A DNA stretch of 20,702 nt from Bacteroidales bacterium (GCA_020026275.1 JAHHQQ010000028.1:1-20702); one strand, 5' to 3'. Shown: positions 7,069-15,590, numbered from the stretch's first letter. A program made the numbers and translations. Notes: generated by a model not told the origin, from the sequence alone.

Positions 7069-9069
7069 TTATTTTTCCAACGGCAGTGAAAGCAAAGTCA
7101 CCACACCATCCATGGTAGCAGCCAGCACTTTGATCCGATTTCCTTCCTTCCAGATCTGCATTGGATTGACCAGTGCGACGGAAATCTTATGAGCCCAGAC
7201 GAACTCGCCGGTATTGCTGTCCAGTGCCAGGATGTTGCCTTTGTCTGTCGGAATGAACAAAGTACCGCCACATTCCACCAGTGCGGTAGGAGCAATCTCG
7301 TATCCGCTATAGTTGGGGGCATCCCAATTCAATTTCTCACCAGGGAGCATCCAGCTGCCCAATTTCTGCACTTCGTTCTCCTCCGGATTCATGACGTTCT
7401 TCTGAACAGGAGCGGCAGGGCCCTCCAGAGCGACATCCGCATTGAAAGAAAGGACACGACCGAACATGGTCTTGTCATAGACTCTGTTGCCATCTTCGCT
7501 CAGACCGATGGCATCACGGCCACCACGCACCCAGAAGAGTTCCTGTCCGGTCTTGGCATCCAAAGCGAACACACGTCTGTCCGGAACAGCGACAAAGATA
7601 CGGCCATGGGTCTTCAAAATAGCAGTAGAAGCAGGAGAAATCATTCTGGAACCATTGTGAGACTGCCAGCTCCACTGCAATTTACCGGTTTCTGGATCAA
7701 GAGAATAGAGTCTCCTTCCCCAAGTTCCGAATACGACCTGGTCGTCGTCCACGAATGGAGTAGCGGCAGCATGACCTGCGACCCCTTCATATTTCCATAC
7801 CAGCTCTCCTGTCTTCAGATCCAGTTTTCTGAATACATTGTCAGAAGCTCCGATATAGACCATGTCCTTGTAGATAGCCGGAGAAGCGACAACTGCCTTG
7901 CCGACCTCATATTTCCAGATGACCTTGCCATTGCTTGGCTTGACAGCATAGATGAAACCGTCAGTACATCCGAATACAAGATATTTTCCGCAGAGAGCCG
8001 GAGTGGAGAAGATCTTTCCACCAAATTTCTGGCTCCATACTCGTTTTCCGTTCTTCAAGGAAACTGCTCTCAGATAGCCTGAAGCAGTGGTGTAATAGGC
8101 TTTCTTGTTATCTCTTGCCAGACCTGCCACGATATTGGCATCGTCCTGGAACTCCCACTCTGATTTGACGAAATCGTATTTGTCGTTGACGTCGTATCTC
8201 ATCCAAGGATAATCTCCTGGCAGACCGTGCTCGTCATACGTTACCGTATCCACTACGTGATTGAGCTTCCTCTTGTACCAAGGTGCCAGCTCCACAGCAG
8301 AAGTGCCCTCTGTACCGTAAATCTGTCTGTTGGAAAGAGTGATGCTGTCCGCATAGACCCGGACGATGTTGTAACCGGCGTTGCCATGGTCTCTTACATA
8401 GGAAGAACGACAAGTGACACCTGGCAGACCGCAGAAATCTCTGGTGTGGTTGTGATGCCAGTGACCACCGATCATGAAGCGGCCATCCAGTCTCTTGATC
8501 TCACGTGCCACTTCGAAATAGTTCAACATGGTGGAGTCAGCGCCATAGTGGTTGATGAAGATAGTCTTCTTCGGCTCCTTCACTGATTTGAGCCATACCA
8601 TGCTCTCTCTTGGGATCAGGGCCGGAGCCATTCTCATATCCGGACCACTGTTGCAGCCCATGAATCTCCAACCGCCTTTCTCAAAGCAGAAATGCTCATA
8701 GCCGAAAGTCTTCAGGAAAGTGTTGCATCCGCTTTCAGACCAGTTGGCATCGTGGTTTCCTGCCACCACATAATACGGGATCGTCAATCCGTCCATGATG
8801 GACTTCACAATACCCAATTCCTTGTCTGTACCGAAATCGGTATTGTCTCCACCAAAGATGACGAACTCTATCTCTTTCTGAGAGTTGATATCTTTAATGC
8901 ACAATTCCAAATCTCCGTTGTTGGCACTTCCGTCAGAAATGTGCATGTCTGTGACAAATGCGAAAGTGACCGGCCTGGTTTCTTCATCTACTTCCTGAGC
9001 AAAAGCAAAGGAACAAGCTCCTGTCAACAAGAGCACGAACAGTGTTTTTAATTTGCTAGCTAGTTTCAT
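7069..9069 (-). CDS. Exported metallophosphoesterase fused to a PQQ-type beta-propeller
   Basis: The 666-residue protein has three parts. Residues 1-25 form a signal peptide ending SFAFAQ. Residues about 33-250 are a calcineurin-like metallophosphoesterase with a full di-metal ligand set: D41-x-H43, GGDN (73-76), GNHD (104-107), H174 in INHYG, and GGHWHHNH (201-208). Residues about 305-666 hold repeated blades of the PQQ/WD-like type (AYYTTASGYLRAVSLKNGKRVW, YAVKPSNGKVIWKYEVG, RKLDLKTGELVWKYEG, YSLDPETGKLQWSW). The propeller probably binds a partner or substrate in the periplasm rather than acting as a PQQ dehydrogenase. The ATG at 9069 is chosen because an upstream in-frame start would be TTG (9081) and adds nothing. 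It follows the BatD-BatE stop by 15 bp with no terminator between, so it looks like the last cistron of the bat operon. The phosphoester substrate is unknown. Confidence 0.88.
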   Translation of the reverse strand: MKLASKLKTLFVLLLTGACSFAFAQEVDEETRPVTFAFVTDMHISDGSANNGDLELCIKDINSQKEIEFVIFGGDNTDFGTDKELGIVKSIMDGLTIPYYVVAGNHDANWSESGCNTFLKTFGYEHFCFEKGGWRFMGCNSGPDMRMAPALIPRESMVWLKSVKEPKKTIFINHYGADSTMLNYFEVAREIKRLDGRFMIGGHWHHNHTRDFCGLPGVTCRSSYVRDHGNAGYNIVRVYADSITLSNRQIYGTEGTSAVELAPWYKRKLNHVVDTVTYDEHGLPGDYPWMRYDVNDKYDFVKSEWEFQDDANIVAGLARDNKKAYYTTASGYLRAVSLKNGKRVWSQKFGGKIFSTPALCGKYLVFGCTDGFIYAVKPSNGKVIWKYEVGKAVVASPAIYKDMVYIGASDNVFRKLDLKTGELVWKYEGVAGHAAATPFVDDDQVVFGTWGRRLYSLDPETGKLQWSWQSHNGSRMISPASTAILKTHGRIFVAVPDRRVFALDAKTGQELFWVRGGRDAIGLSEDGNRVYDKTMFGRVLSFNADVALEGPAAPVQKNVMNPEENEVQKLGSWMLPGEKLNWDAPNYSGYEIAPTALVECGGTLFIPTDKGNILALDSNTGEFVWAHKISVALVNPMQIWKEGNRIKVLAATMDGVVTLLSLPLEK

Positions 9070-9084
9070 CCTGTATTTCAATGT

Positions 9085-11712
9085 TTAAATGATTTCCATA
9101 TCTGTGGAACAAATCCATCCCTGCCTGCCGTCAGCCAGGGAAATGTTGTACCAGTTTCCTATCTTGTCCAGAATCTTCACCTTGGTCCCTTCATGCAAGA
9201 CAAAAAGATCCTTGGAAGACTCGGCAGTCGGAGAGCTCTTGATAGCTGAGACCGGCTTCATCACAATCGCACTGTCAGCCTTTCTATAGTCATTGTACTG
9301 CCATCTGGCAAACCCATAGCAAGAAGCAGAAAGAATCAAGGAAACAATGCCCGTATAAAAACCGACGATTCTCCATCCCCTGCGTGGAGACAACAAGAAT
9401 ACTAAAACACAGGCCAGGACAAATGCAAAAAACAGGATTGCCATAACTGCCCATGAATTAGACTTCATCCAATAAGATATTTTCCGTGCGACGCTCTTCA
9501 GTATGAATTCAGGCACCGGATCAATTCTGTCCTGAATCATATTATGGGCACATTCCAGATTAAACCGTGCATCTGAAAAAGAAGGATTCAACCTCAAAGC
9601 TCTCTCCCAATTGAGAATAGCCAGCCCCATCTCATCTGATTTGAAGTAGGCATTGCCCAAATTATAATAAACCTCTGCAGATTCTATTCCTTCATCTTCA
9701 ATAGCAATCCAAGACTGGATTGCCTCTTCCCATTTTCCGGACTCGTATGCAAAGACACCACGATTCCACAATGAATCCGGTGCTGCAATTTGAGCTTGAA
9801 TCGTTGAAGTTGGCATCAACACAAACATCATGAACAATACTGCGGCCGCTCCTGCATTTCTTTTTTTCTTCATTCCTGAACCAATTGAGGAGATTACCTC
9901 CACGGCTTCTTCATAATCTGTACTCATCGCATCATGACCTGGATCTGGAGAATATCTGGCATATTCACATGCATCCAACAATTTTACCAACCTTCCAGAC
10001 AAATCATCCGCTATCCCTTCCTCGTGAAGCCGTGCAAATATATTGTCTTTATTCAATTCCTCCATCTGCAAATTGAATTTATCTGCGATGAATTCTGAAA
10101 TTCCTTTATGGAGTTCCTCATAGAAGGCTGAATACAAATTCCTGGACAAATAATCCTGAGCCAGTTTCAACCGCTTTCTAGCCATCCTGACCGCGCCTCT
10201 GTTCCTGTTACCTGCCACATCAGCCTTCATCGCTCCTATTTTCCTGAAAACCAGATAAATGACAACTGTCATTATTAGAAAGCAAGCGAAGGACAGCCAA
10301 TATACATGGGAACCGACAAAGAAATTACCACTCCATGACAGAGATGGTACCTTAGTCTGGATATAACGAATATCCTCACCTAGATTCTTCACCCCTTTCC
10401 TTTCAACTTGAGGGAATTTCTGAGTAGAGACATTGTTGGAAGCAGAAACAGTCGTCTTGCCTTTTTCTACTTTTATTGCAATCGGTTCAGTAGCAAGACG
10501 AACATATTCATGCTTCTCGACATCATAATAGGAATATTCAACCGGAGCAATTTCAAACTCACCATAAGATCTCGGGATGAACGGGAATTCAAAAGTCTTC
10601 GTGCCGGAAGTTCCTCCGGTACTCTTGTCCGTGTTGTCCACCATCTTGGTATCATACAGTTCAAAATCTGGAGGCAGCACCACCTTAGGCGCTTCCAGAA
10701 GAGAGACATTTCCCTTACCGGACAAAGTGACGATCAGGGAAGCGGCCTCATGCATCTTGAGGGAATCCTTGCTCACCCGGGTATGGATGGTGAACGTTCC
10801 CACACCTCCACCGAAAGAGCTCGGTGCACCGGCAGGAAGCGGTTTGACCTCCACGGCCATCGGAGCCGTCCGGATCCTCTTGCGGACCGTACGGTAACCA
10901 TCATCGAAGAAAGAATCGAAGATGCTGTTGGAATGGCTGCGCGGAGCCATCACATTCACCAAGCAGACCAGTTCTGCCGGATCAATCTCCAGACGGCCAA
11001 CCTGCTGTGGAATGATTACATATTTTCTCAAGACTGCCGTATTGTACATCCGGTCATCGATATTTTCTCTATGGAACTGGATATTGGATGGAGTATAGGT
11101 CTCCTGGCTCCAGAATCCAGTGAAATTAGGGAATTTCGCATCTTCGAAACCTGCCACGCTGACCCTCTGGTAGAGTTTGAGCGTTGCCGTAATCGGTTCT
11201 CCGACCACTGCCTCCGATTTGCTGAGGCTCAATCTCAGGAACAGATCCTCCGAAGAGACGTCGCCCAGTTCCGTGTCATACCCCTCGCTGCGGGAAGAAC
11301 CGGAAGAGGCGCTGCCCTTGGATGAAGCGCCATTGCCGACCACTTCCACAGAAACCTCCTGGGAAGTCCAAGTCTTGCCGCTGACCGTTGCAGTTGCGGT
11401 CGGCAGCTGGAAGGTGCCGGTCTTCTTCGGCATCAGGATATAGGTGAAAGTATATTGAGATGATTTGGTCCGTTTTCCATTCAATATCTGGATGCTGGTA
11501 GAGGAACCGGTCTGGGGTCCCCACACCAACTGGAATTCATCTCCAGAGGTCCATTCAAAATTCTTCGGACGGGAATCCCCTTCAATGATAAAGGTGACAT
11601 TGAACTGTTCGTCCAATCCCACCATGTTCGGTACCTCCACACGTATGACATTCTGAGCAAACGCAACCAGCGCTGTTGACAAAAACAATAATATGGATAC
11701 TAACTTCTTCAT
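9085..11712 (-). CDS. BatD-BatE fusion protein of the aerotolerance operon
   Basis: This is a single uninterrupted 875-codon reading frame. Residues 1-613 look like BatD: a signal peptide (MKKLVSILLFLSTALVAFAQ), periplasmic Ig-like oxygen-tolerance domains, one membrane helix at about 470-490 (FACFLIMTVVIYLVF) and a helical cytoplasmic tail. Residues 614-875 look like a complete BatE. They begin with a signal-like segment (MKKKRNAGAAAVLFMMFVLM...IQAQ), followed by TPR repeats (NRGVFAYESGKWEEAIQSW, EVYYNLGNAYFKSDEMGLA), two membrane helices and a C-terminal SH3-like domain (KVKILDKIGNWYNISLADGRQGWI). BatD and BatE are usually separate genes. The gap to batC upstream is 25 bp. Function is inferred from the Bat family: an inner-membrane complex that supports survival under oxidative or envelope stress. 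Confidence 0.88.
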   Translation of the reverse strand: MKKLVSILLFLSTALVAFAQNVIRVEVPNMVGLDEQFNVTFIIEGDSRPKNFEWTSGDEFQLVWGPQTGSSTSIQILNGKRTKSSQYTFTYILMPKKTGTFQLPTATATVSGKTWTSQEVSVEVVGNGASSKGSASSGSSRSEGYDTELGDVSSEDLFLRLSLSKSEAVVGEPITATLKLYQRVSVAGFEDAKFPNFTGFWSQETYTPSNIQFHRENIDDRMYNTAVLRKYVIIPQQVGRLEIDPAELVCLVNVMAPRSHSNSIFDSFFDDGYRTVRKRIRTAPMAVEVKPLPAGAPSSFGGGVGTFTIHTRVSKDSLKMHEAASLIVTLSGKGNVSLLEAPKVVLPPDFELYDTKMVDNTDKSTGGTSGTKTFEFPFIPRSYGEFEIAPVEYSYYDVEKHEYVRLATEPIAIKVEKGKTTVSASNNVSTQKFPQVERKGVKNLGEDIRYIQTKVPSLSWSGNFFVGSHVYWLSFACFLIMTVVIYLVFRKIGAMKADVAGNRNRGAVRMARKRLKLAQDYLSRNLYSAFYEELHKGISEFIADKFNLQMEELNKDNIFARLHEEGIADDLSGRLVKLLDACEYARYSPDPGHDAMSTDYEEAVEVISSIGSGMKKKRNAGAAAVLFMMFVLMPTSTIQAQIAAPDSLWNRGVFAYESGKWEEAIQSWIAIEDEGIESAEVYYNLGNAYFKSDEMGLAILNWERALRLNPSFSDARFNLECAHNMIQDRIDPVPEFILKSVARKISYWMKSNSWAVMAILFFAFVLACVLVFLLSPRRGWRIVGFYTGIVSLILSASCYGFARWQYNDYRKADSAIVMKPVSAIKSSPTAESSKDLFVLHEGTKVKILDKIGNWYNISLADGRQGWICSTDMEII

Positions 11713-11737
11713 CTTGTACTAATCTTTCTCTATCTTG

Positions 11738-12541
11738 CTACCAATTCTTTTCCTTACGTTTCGATTTCAAGGCTTCGGCCTTTTCCTTCTTGACCTTGTC
11801 CTGGGTCTCCTTCTCCTTGGCCTGGATGGCTTTCAGCATCTGCTGGGCCTGTTTCGGAGAAATCTTTGGCTGCTGGCCGGAAGAATTCTGATTCTGCTGA
11901 TCTTTGTTCTGGTCCTGATTTCCCTGCTGATTCTGATTCTGCTGGTTCTGGTCCTGATTCCGATCATTCTTGTCCTGCTGGTCCTTGTTCTGCTGATCCT
12001 GCTGGTCCTGATTGTTCTGATTCTGGTTATTCTGGTTGTTCTGATTCTGCTGGTTCTGCTGGTTCTGCTGATTTTCCAGCATCTTCTTGGCATAGATGTA
12101 GTTCTCCTTCGCCTCCAGATCCCCCGGATTCCTCAACAAGGATTCCTTGAATGCATCCACAGCCTGCTGCCACTGCTTTCCTTTGGCAGCCACGTCTCCC
12201 TTGTTGAAATAATAGTCCGAAGCTTTGGACATTTCCTCCATAGGAGCCTGCTCCCCAATCTTGTCGAGCAGTTTGCCGGCCTCCTCCATATTTTCCTGAC
12301 GGAAAAGGGCGTTGGCCAGATTGTAGTTGGCGGCAAACGACAACGAATCCTTCACCAGGGCTCTACGGTAATCAATCTCAGCTTCCTGCCATTTCTCTTT
12401 CTTGAACTTGCGGTTACCCGCACGTACTTCTCGCTTGTCTGTCTGAGCCAGCGTCATGCTTGCAGTCAAGAGCAACCCTATACAGACAAGGCCGATCCTT
12501 GAAAAAGTATGAATTAAATGATTCATCATTCCTCCTATCAT
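11738..12541 (-). CDS. BatC-like TPR protein with Gln/Asn-rich tract
   Basis: The 267-residue product has a signal peptide or N-terminal anchor (GLVCIGLLLTASMTLAQ, about 17-33). About three TPR-like helical hairpins follow between 36 and 140 (AGNRKFKKEKWQEAEIDYRRAL, ANYNLANALFRQENMEEAG, YFNKGDVAAKGKQWQQAVDAF). After these come a long Gln/Asn/Asp tract (157-220) and a Lys/Glu-rich C-terminus. Position after batB and before batD, plus the TPR domain and the tail, fit BatC. The start is uncertain: M1 (12541), M5 (12529) and M6 (12526) are all in frame. An AGGAGG sits four bases before M6, which favours the shorter form. The gap to batB is 14 bp or a little more. It is likely a periplasmic scaffold in the Bat complex. 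Confidence 0.85.
   Translation of the reverse strand: MIGGMMNHLIHTFSRIGLVCIGLLLTASMTLAQTDKREVRAGNRKFKKEKWQEAEIDYRRALVKDSLSFAANYNLANALFRQENMEEAGKLLDKIGEQAPMEEMSKASDYYFNKGDVAAKGKQWQQAVDAFKESLLRNPGDLEAKENYIYAKKMLENQQNQQNQQNQNNQNNQNQNNQDQQDQQNKDQQDKNDRNQDQNQQNQNQQGNQDQNKDQQNQNSSGQQPKISPKQAQQMLKAIQAKEKETQDKVKKEKAEALKSKRKEKNW
11882..12073 (-). repeat. Gln/Asn/Asp low-complexity coding tract in batC
   Basis: Codons 157-220 of the BatC-like gene encode almost only Gln, Asn and Asp, with scattered Lys. The units are QNQQNQQN, QNNQNNQNQ and DQQDQQNKDQQ types, from short CAG/CAA, AAC/AAT and GAC codon repeats. On the plus strand this appears as repeated CTG, GTT and ATT motifs. Such a tract is prone to length change by replication slippage. 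The protein segment is predicted to be disordered. Confidence 0.9.
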
Positions 12542-12555
12542 ATTCCTTTAATTCC

Positions 12556-13557
12556 TTAATCAAACAATTTTTTTCGACCCTTCCTTGAACCGACAAGCAT
12601 TTCAACGACCAAAAAGAACAACGAAATAGCAAAAAAATACATGTACTGTTCATCATATTCCTCAAATACGACAGAAGAAAGTTCTTCTCCCTCCATGTTT
12701 CGGATGCTCTTAATAATTGGATTCAGCCCAAATTCATCATTTCCTGCATGTACATAGGCACCGCCACCGACAGAAGCGACCTTTCTCAAGGTCTCTTCAT
12801 CCAACCGAGTAACGACCATGTCTCCGTTTTTGTCTTTGAGATATCCTCCTTTTATCGGAATCGGCTGTCCTTCTGAAGAACCCACACCAATTGTATATAC
12901 CTTGATTCCCATAGATGCCGCATCCTTAGCGGCCGGAATCGGATCATCTTCATGATTTTCTCCATCTGTAATGACTATGATGGCCCTGCTGTTCTCACTC
13001 TGCGCACTGAAACTTCTGATGGCCGTATGAATTGCATCTCCAATAGCTGTACCCTGAATCGGAACAGATTCCGTAGAAATGGAATTCAGAAACATCTTGG
13101 CAGAGACGTAATCAGTCGTGATAGGCAACTGGACAAAAGTAGATCCGGCAAACACAATAAGACCGATACGGTCTTCCTGCAACTTGTCCACCAAACGGGA
13201 AATCGCCAATTTTGCCCTTTCCAGACGATTCGGAGAATAGTCTTGAGCCAGCATGGAATTGGATACATCCAGAACAATCATCACTTCCGCACCAGTAGTC
13301 TTATGTTCTTTCAATTTTGCACCGATCTGAGGACGTGCCAGACCAACAGTAAAAAAAATGAAGGCCAACGAAAACAGGACCACTCTCCACCATCCTTTTG
13401 AAGAAGACCACGAAGGCATCAGCTGCTCTACCAACGTTTCTTCCCCCAAAGCACGGATTTTCTTTTTCCGAAGCATTCTCCCAAAGCCATAAGCCAAGAA
13501 GAAAAATGGCACAAAAAAAAGTAAAAATAAAAATTGAGACTGTGCAAATATGATCAT
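12556..13557 (-). CDS. batB: BatB, membrane-anchored von Willebrand factor A protein
   Basis: The 333-residue protein has two N-terminal membrane helices (about 8-25 and 57-75, the second ending in the family-typical VGLARPQ), a VWA domain (about 90-290) and a C-terminal helix (MYFFAISLFFLVVEMLVG). The MIDAS metal site is intact: D97-x-S99-x-S101 in LDVSNSM, T170 in QGTAIGDA and D198 in ITDGENHEDD. The central domain is probably held on one face of the inner membrane, where it would bind partner proteins through a divalent cation and may be remodelled by MoxR. The gap to batA is 12 bp. BatA and BatB are paralogues; this one is assigned BatB from its position before batC and its closer fit to that group. 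Confidence 0.9.
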   Translation of the reverse strand: MIIFAQSQFLFLLFFVPFFFLAYGFGRMLRKKKIRALGEETLVEQLMPSWSSSKGWWRVVLFSLAFIFFTVGLARPQIGAKLKEHKTTGAEVMIVLDVSNSMLAQDYSPNRLERAKLAISRLVDKLQEDRIGLIVFAGSTFVQLPITTDYVSAKMFLNSISTESVPIQGTAIGDAIHTAIRSFSAQSENSRAIIVITDGENHEDDPIPAAKDAASMGIKVYTIGVGSSEGQPIPIKGGYLKDKNGDMVVTRLDEETLRKVASVGGGAYVHAGNDEFGLNPIIKSIRNMEGEELSSVVFEEYDEQYMYFFAISLFFLVVEMLVGSRKGRKKLFD

Positions 13558-13569
13558 ATTCCTCTCCTC

Positions 13570-14553
13570 CTATGGCAATCTTCTGATTAATAATCTTGAC
13601 AGCATCTCCAGCAGCAGACAAAGAAGTGCAGCCACTGCATATCCTGTATACAATTCCTTATAGATCGGGAAACTGTCAATTGTGGTCTTGGCCTTCTCCA
13701 TCTTGTTGATTTCACCATAGATTTCGGCCAATTTAGTATTATCCGTTGCCCTGAAATATTTTCCTCCTGTAGTTTCTGCAATGTGACGAAGCAAATTCTC
13801 GTCAATCTCCACCTGGACATTCTGCATTTCAACTCCCCAAGGAGTAATCATGGGATAAGGAGCCTGACCATTCGCTCCCACCCCAATCGTATAGACTCTC
13901 ACACCATATGTTTTGGCTATTTCAGCGGCTGTTTCAGGAGAAATCTCCCCACTATTATTGACACCGTCTGTCAACAGAATCACTACACGACTTTTTGCAT
14001 TGGAATCTTTCAGACGTGCCACTGCTGTTGACAATCCATTTCCAATCGCCGTCCCATCCTCAATCAATCCAGTTTGGACTTCCTTCATCAAATTGATCAA
14101 AGTGGCCCGATCTGTCGTCAAGGGACATTGAGTATAACTCTCTCCCGCAAAGACAACGATTCCCATCCGGTCAGAAGGTCGCTGGGCGATGAACTCGATG
14201 GCAATGTCTTTGGCGGCACTGATTCGGTCCGGTGTGAAGTCCCTTGCCAGCATGGATGTGGACACATCCATTGCAAACATGATATCGATACCCTCCGTAT
14301 CAATCTTCTCCATATTGGAAGAAGAACGCGGTCTGGCAATGGCCACTACAATCAGAGACAAGGCGGCGATTCTGAAAAGGAACGGCAAGTGTCTCAAATA
14401 GGCCATCGCAGATTTTCCTCCCTTCTTCCATGGAATGATGGAAGAAACACGGAAATGCGGATTCCTCCCACACAACTCCAAATACAGATAGTGCAGGATC
14501 ATCAGGACCGGCACTACCAGCAACCACAAAAGTTTAGGATATTCGAAATACAT
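13570..14553 (-). CDS. batA: BatA, membrane-anchored von Willebrand factor A protein
   Basis: The 327-residue product has the same architecture as the next gene. Hydrophobic segments lie at about 8-25 and 55-73 (the latter ending AIARPRSSS), a VWA domain at about 88-290, and a C-terminal helix in YTGYAVAALLCLLLEML. The MIDAS residues are D96-x-S98-x-S100 (MDVSTSM), T168 (EDGTAIGNG) and D196 (LLTDGVNNSG). It begins 2 bp after the stop of the upstream BatD-like gene, so translation is probably coupled. It is the first of two VWA genes, and its role in a MoxR-dependent envelope complex follows from family context. Confidence 0.9.
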   Translation of the reverse strand: MYFEYPKLLWLLVVPVLMILHYLYLELCGRNPHFRVSSIIPWKKGGKSAMAYLRHLPFLFRIAALSLIVVAIARPRSSSNMEKIDTEGIDIMFAMDVSTSMLARDFTPDRISAAKDIAIEFIAQRPSDRMGIVVFAGESYTQCPLTTDRATLINLMKEVQTGLIEDGTAIGNGLSTAVARLKDSNAKSRVVILLTDGVNNSGEISPETAAEIAKTYGVRVYTIGVGANGQAPYPMITPWGVEMQNVQVEIDENLLRHIAETTGGKYFRATDNTKLAEIYGEINKMEKAKTTIDSFPIYKELYTGYAVAALLCLLLEMLSRLLIRRLP

Positions 14554-14555
14554 AA

Positions 14556-15590
14556 TTATTTGGAATTCTCTTTATTGGCGGATTCCTCCGCTTCATTGTC
14601 TATTTCAGTCTGATACGTTTCCGTGACAAATCTGACTGCCGTCGGAATCACCTTGGCATTGTCTTCGTCCGCAACAGTCAATTTGGCGAACTTGACATAG
14701 TCGGAAGTCTCAAACAGCACCTTCACTTCTTCGTAGAGGCCTGCCGGCACATCGGTGTTCTTGAGGTTGTCAAATATCTCCGCGGTCGTCATCTCCTTCG
14801 CTCCAAATCCATATCGGTCAGACAGGTAGGCCCTCAACGTATCAGTCACTCCTGAATAGAAAATCTTCTGTTTCTCCGGTGCCCAGAACTTGCTTCCTCT
14901 GAACTTGTCCAGTTCCCTCAAAGCGACAATATGGGCAGGTTCCTTCTTCCGATCCTCCTCTTTGGATTTGATCACATATTTTCGAACCAGCCAGACCATG
15001 ATGAGAATCAGCCCGATCAGACCCAATGCCCCTGCAATATAAGGCAGCACCTCCTTGAAAGTGACCGGATAACGGATCTGGCCCTTGATGTCATGCAGTT
15101 GGAAAGTCGCCGTATCCACCGGCATCGTATGCACTTCCATCCTCTGCGGCTTGAAAACGAGAGTATCTGCCGCATCCGAACCCATTCTGACAGCAGAAAG
15201 AGGAGGCAGTTCATACTGTCCCTCATCAAATGCGGCCAAGCGGATGGAAGCTTCGATATCATAGCTTTTCGGTTTGTCCTTGCCATGCTTATACACTTTG
15301 AGCGTATCTAACTTCCAATTGTCTACCAGCGTCAGAATACTGTCCAATGGCGTGTTCTTGAATTCCGGCAATACAAGGCCCGTCCCCTCCTGGACTTCTT
15401 TGAGCAAGAAACCGTAATCCAATTGGTCGGCAATCAGAATGGAATCTCTTTTCTGCACTGGGCGGAGAAATGAACCTTCCTCCATCTCTATCACCCTGCC
15501 TTTACGTTGACCTGAACTGGCAGAAGGCGTCTGTGCACAAAGAACAACGCAGGAAAACACCGCCAACGCCATTAAAAACCTTTTCATCAT
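14556..15590 (-). CDS. BatD-like/DUF4381-like single-pass membrane protein of the bat operon
   Basis: The 344-residue protein has a signal peptide (MMKRFLMALAVFSCVVLCAQ), an Ig-like beta-rich periplasmic domain (about 45-175), one membrane helix (about 182-203, YIAGALGLIGLILIMVWLV) and a helical cytoplasmic region (about 225-330). The cytoplasmic part contains FYSGVTDTLRAYLSDRYGFGAKEMTTAEIFDNL, a pattern shared with the C-terminal part of BatD. It lies between the DUF58 and batA genes, where Bacteroidota bat operons usually carry an unnamed gene of this type. Its first ATG overlaps the DUF58 stop as ATGA, a classic coupling arrangement; a second ATG follows immediately. The exact function is unknown; an anchoring or client-binding subunit is inferred. 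Confidence 0.8.
   Translation of the reverse strand: MMKRFLMALAVFSCVVLCAQTPSASSGQRKGRVIEMEEGSFLRPVQKRDSILIADQLDYGFLLKEVQEGTGLVLPEFKNTPLDSILTLVDNWKLDTLKVYKHGKDKPKSYDIEASIRLAAFDEGQYELPPLSAVRMGSDAADTLVFKPQRMEVHTMPVDTATFQLHDIKGQIRYPVTFKEVLPYIAGALGLIGLILIMVWLVRKYVIKSKEEDRKKEPAHIVALRELDKFRGSKFWAPEKQKIFYSGVTDTLRAYLSDRYGFGAKEMTTAEIFDNLKNTDVPAGLYEEVKVLFETSDYVKFAKLTVADEDNAKVIPTAVRFVTETYQTEIDNEAEESANKENSK

Noticed and set aside
7189..8082. Plus-strand frame of 297 codons opposite the beta-propeller
   Set aside because: It is antisense to regular propeller blades, whose periodic codons keep the frame open; no domain is recognisable.
7069..9069. PQQ-dependent dehydrogenase
   Set aside because: The blades resemble the PQQ-type repeat, but the N-terminal half is a complete metallophosphoesterase. 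I see no dehydrogenase-specific catalytic residues or heme motif, so the propeller is better read as a binding module.
10408..11325. Plus-strand frame of 305 codons opposite BatD
   Set aside because: It is the shadow of the BatD periplasmic domain, with Arg/His-rich random composition and no motifs.
11735..12502. Plus-strand reading frame of 255 codons, extremely rich in Leu, Ile and Val, looking like a membrane protein
   Set aside because: It is the exact antisense of the BatC Gln/Asn tract: CAG, AAC and GAC codons read backwards as CTG, GTT and GTC. The sense strand has TPR repeats, a signal peptide and operon context.
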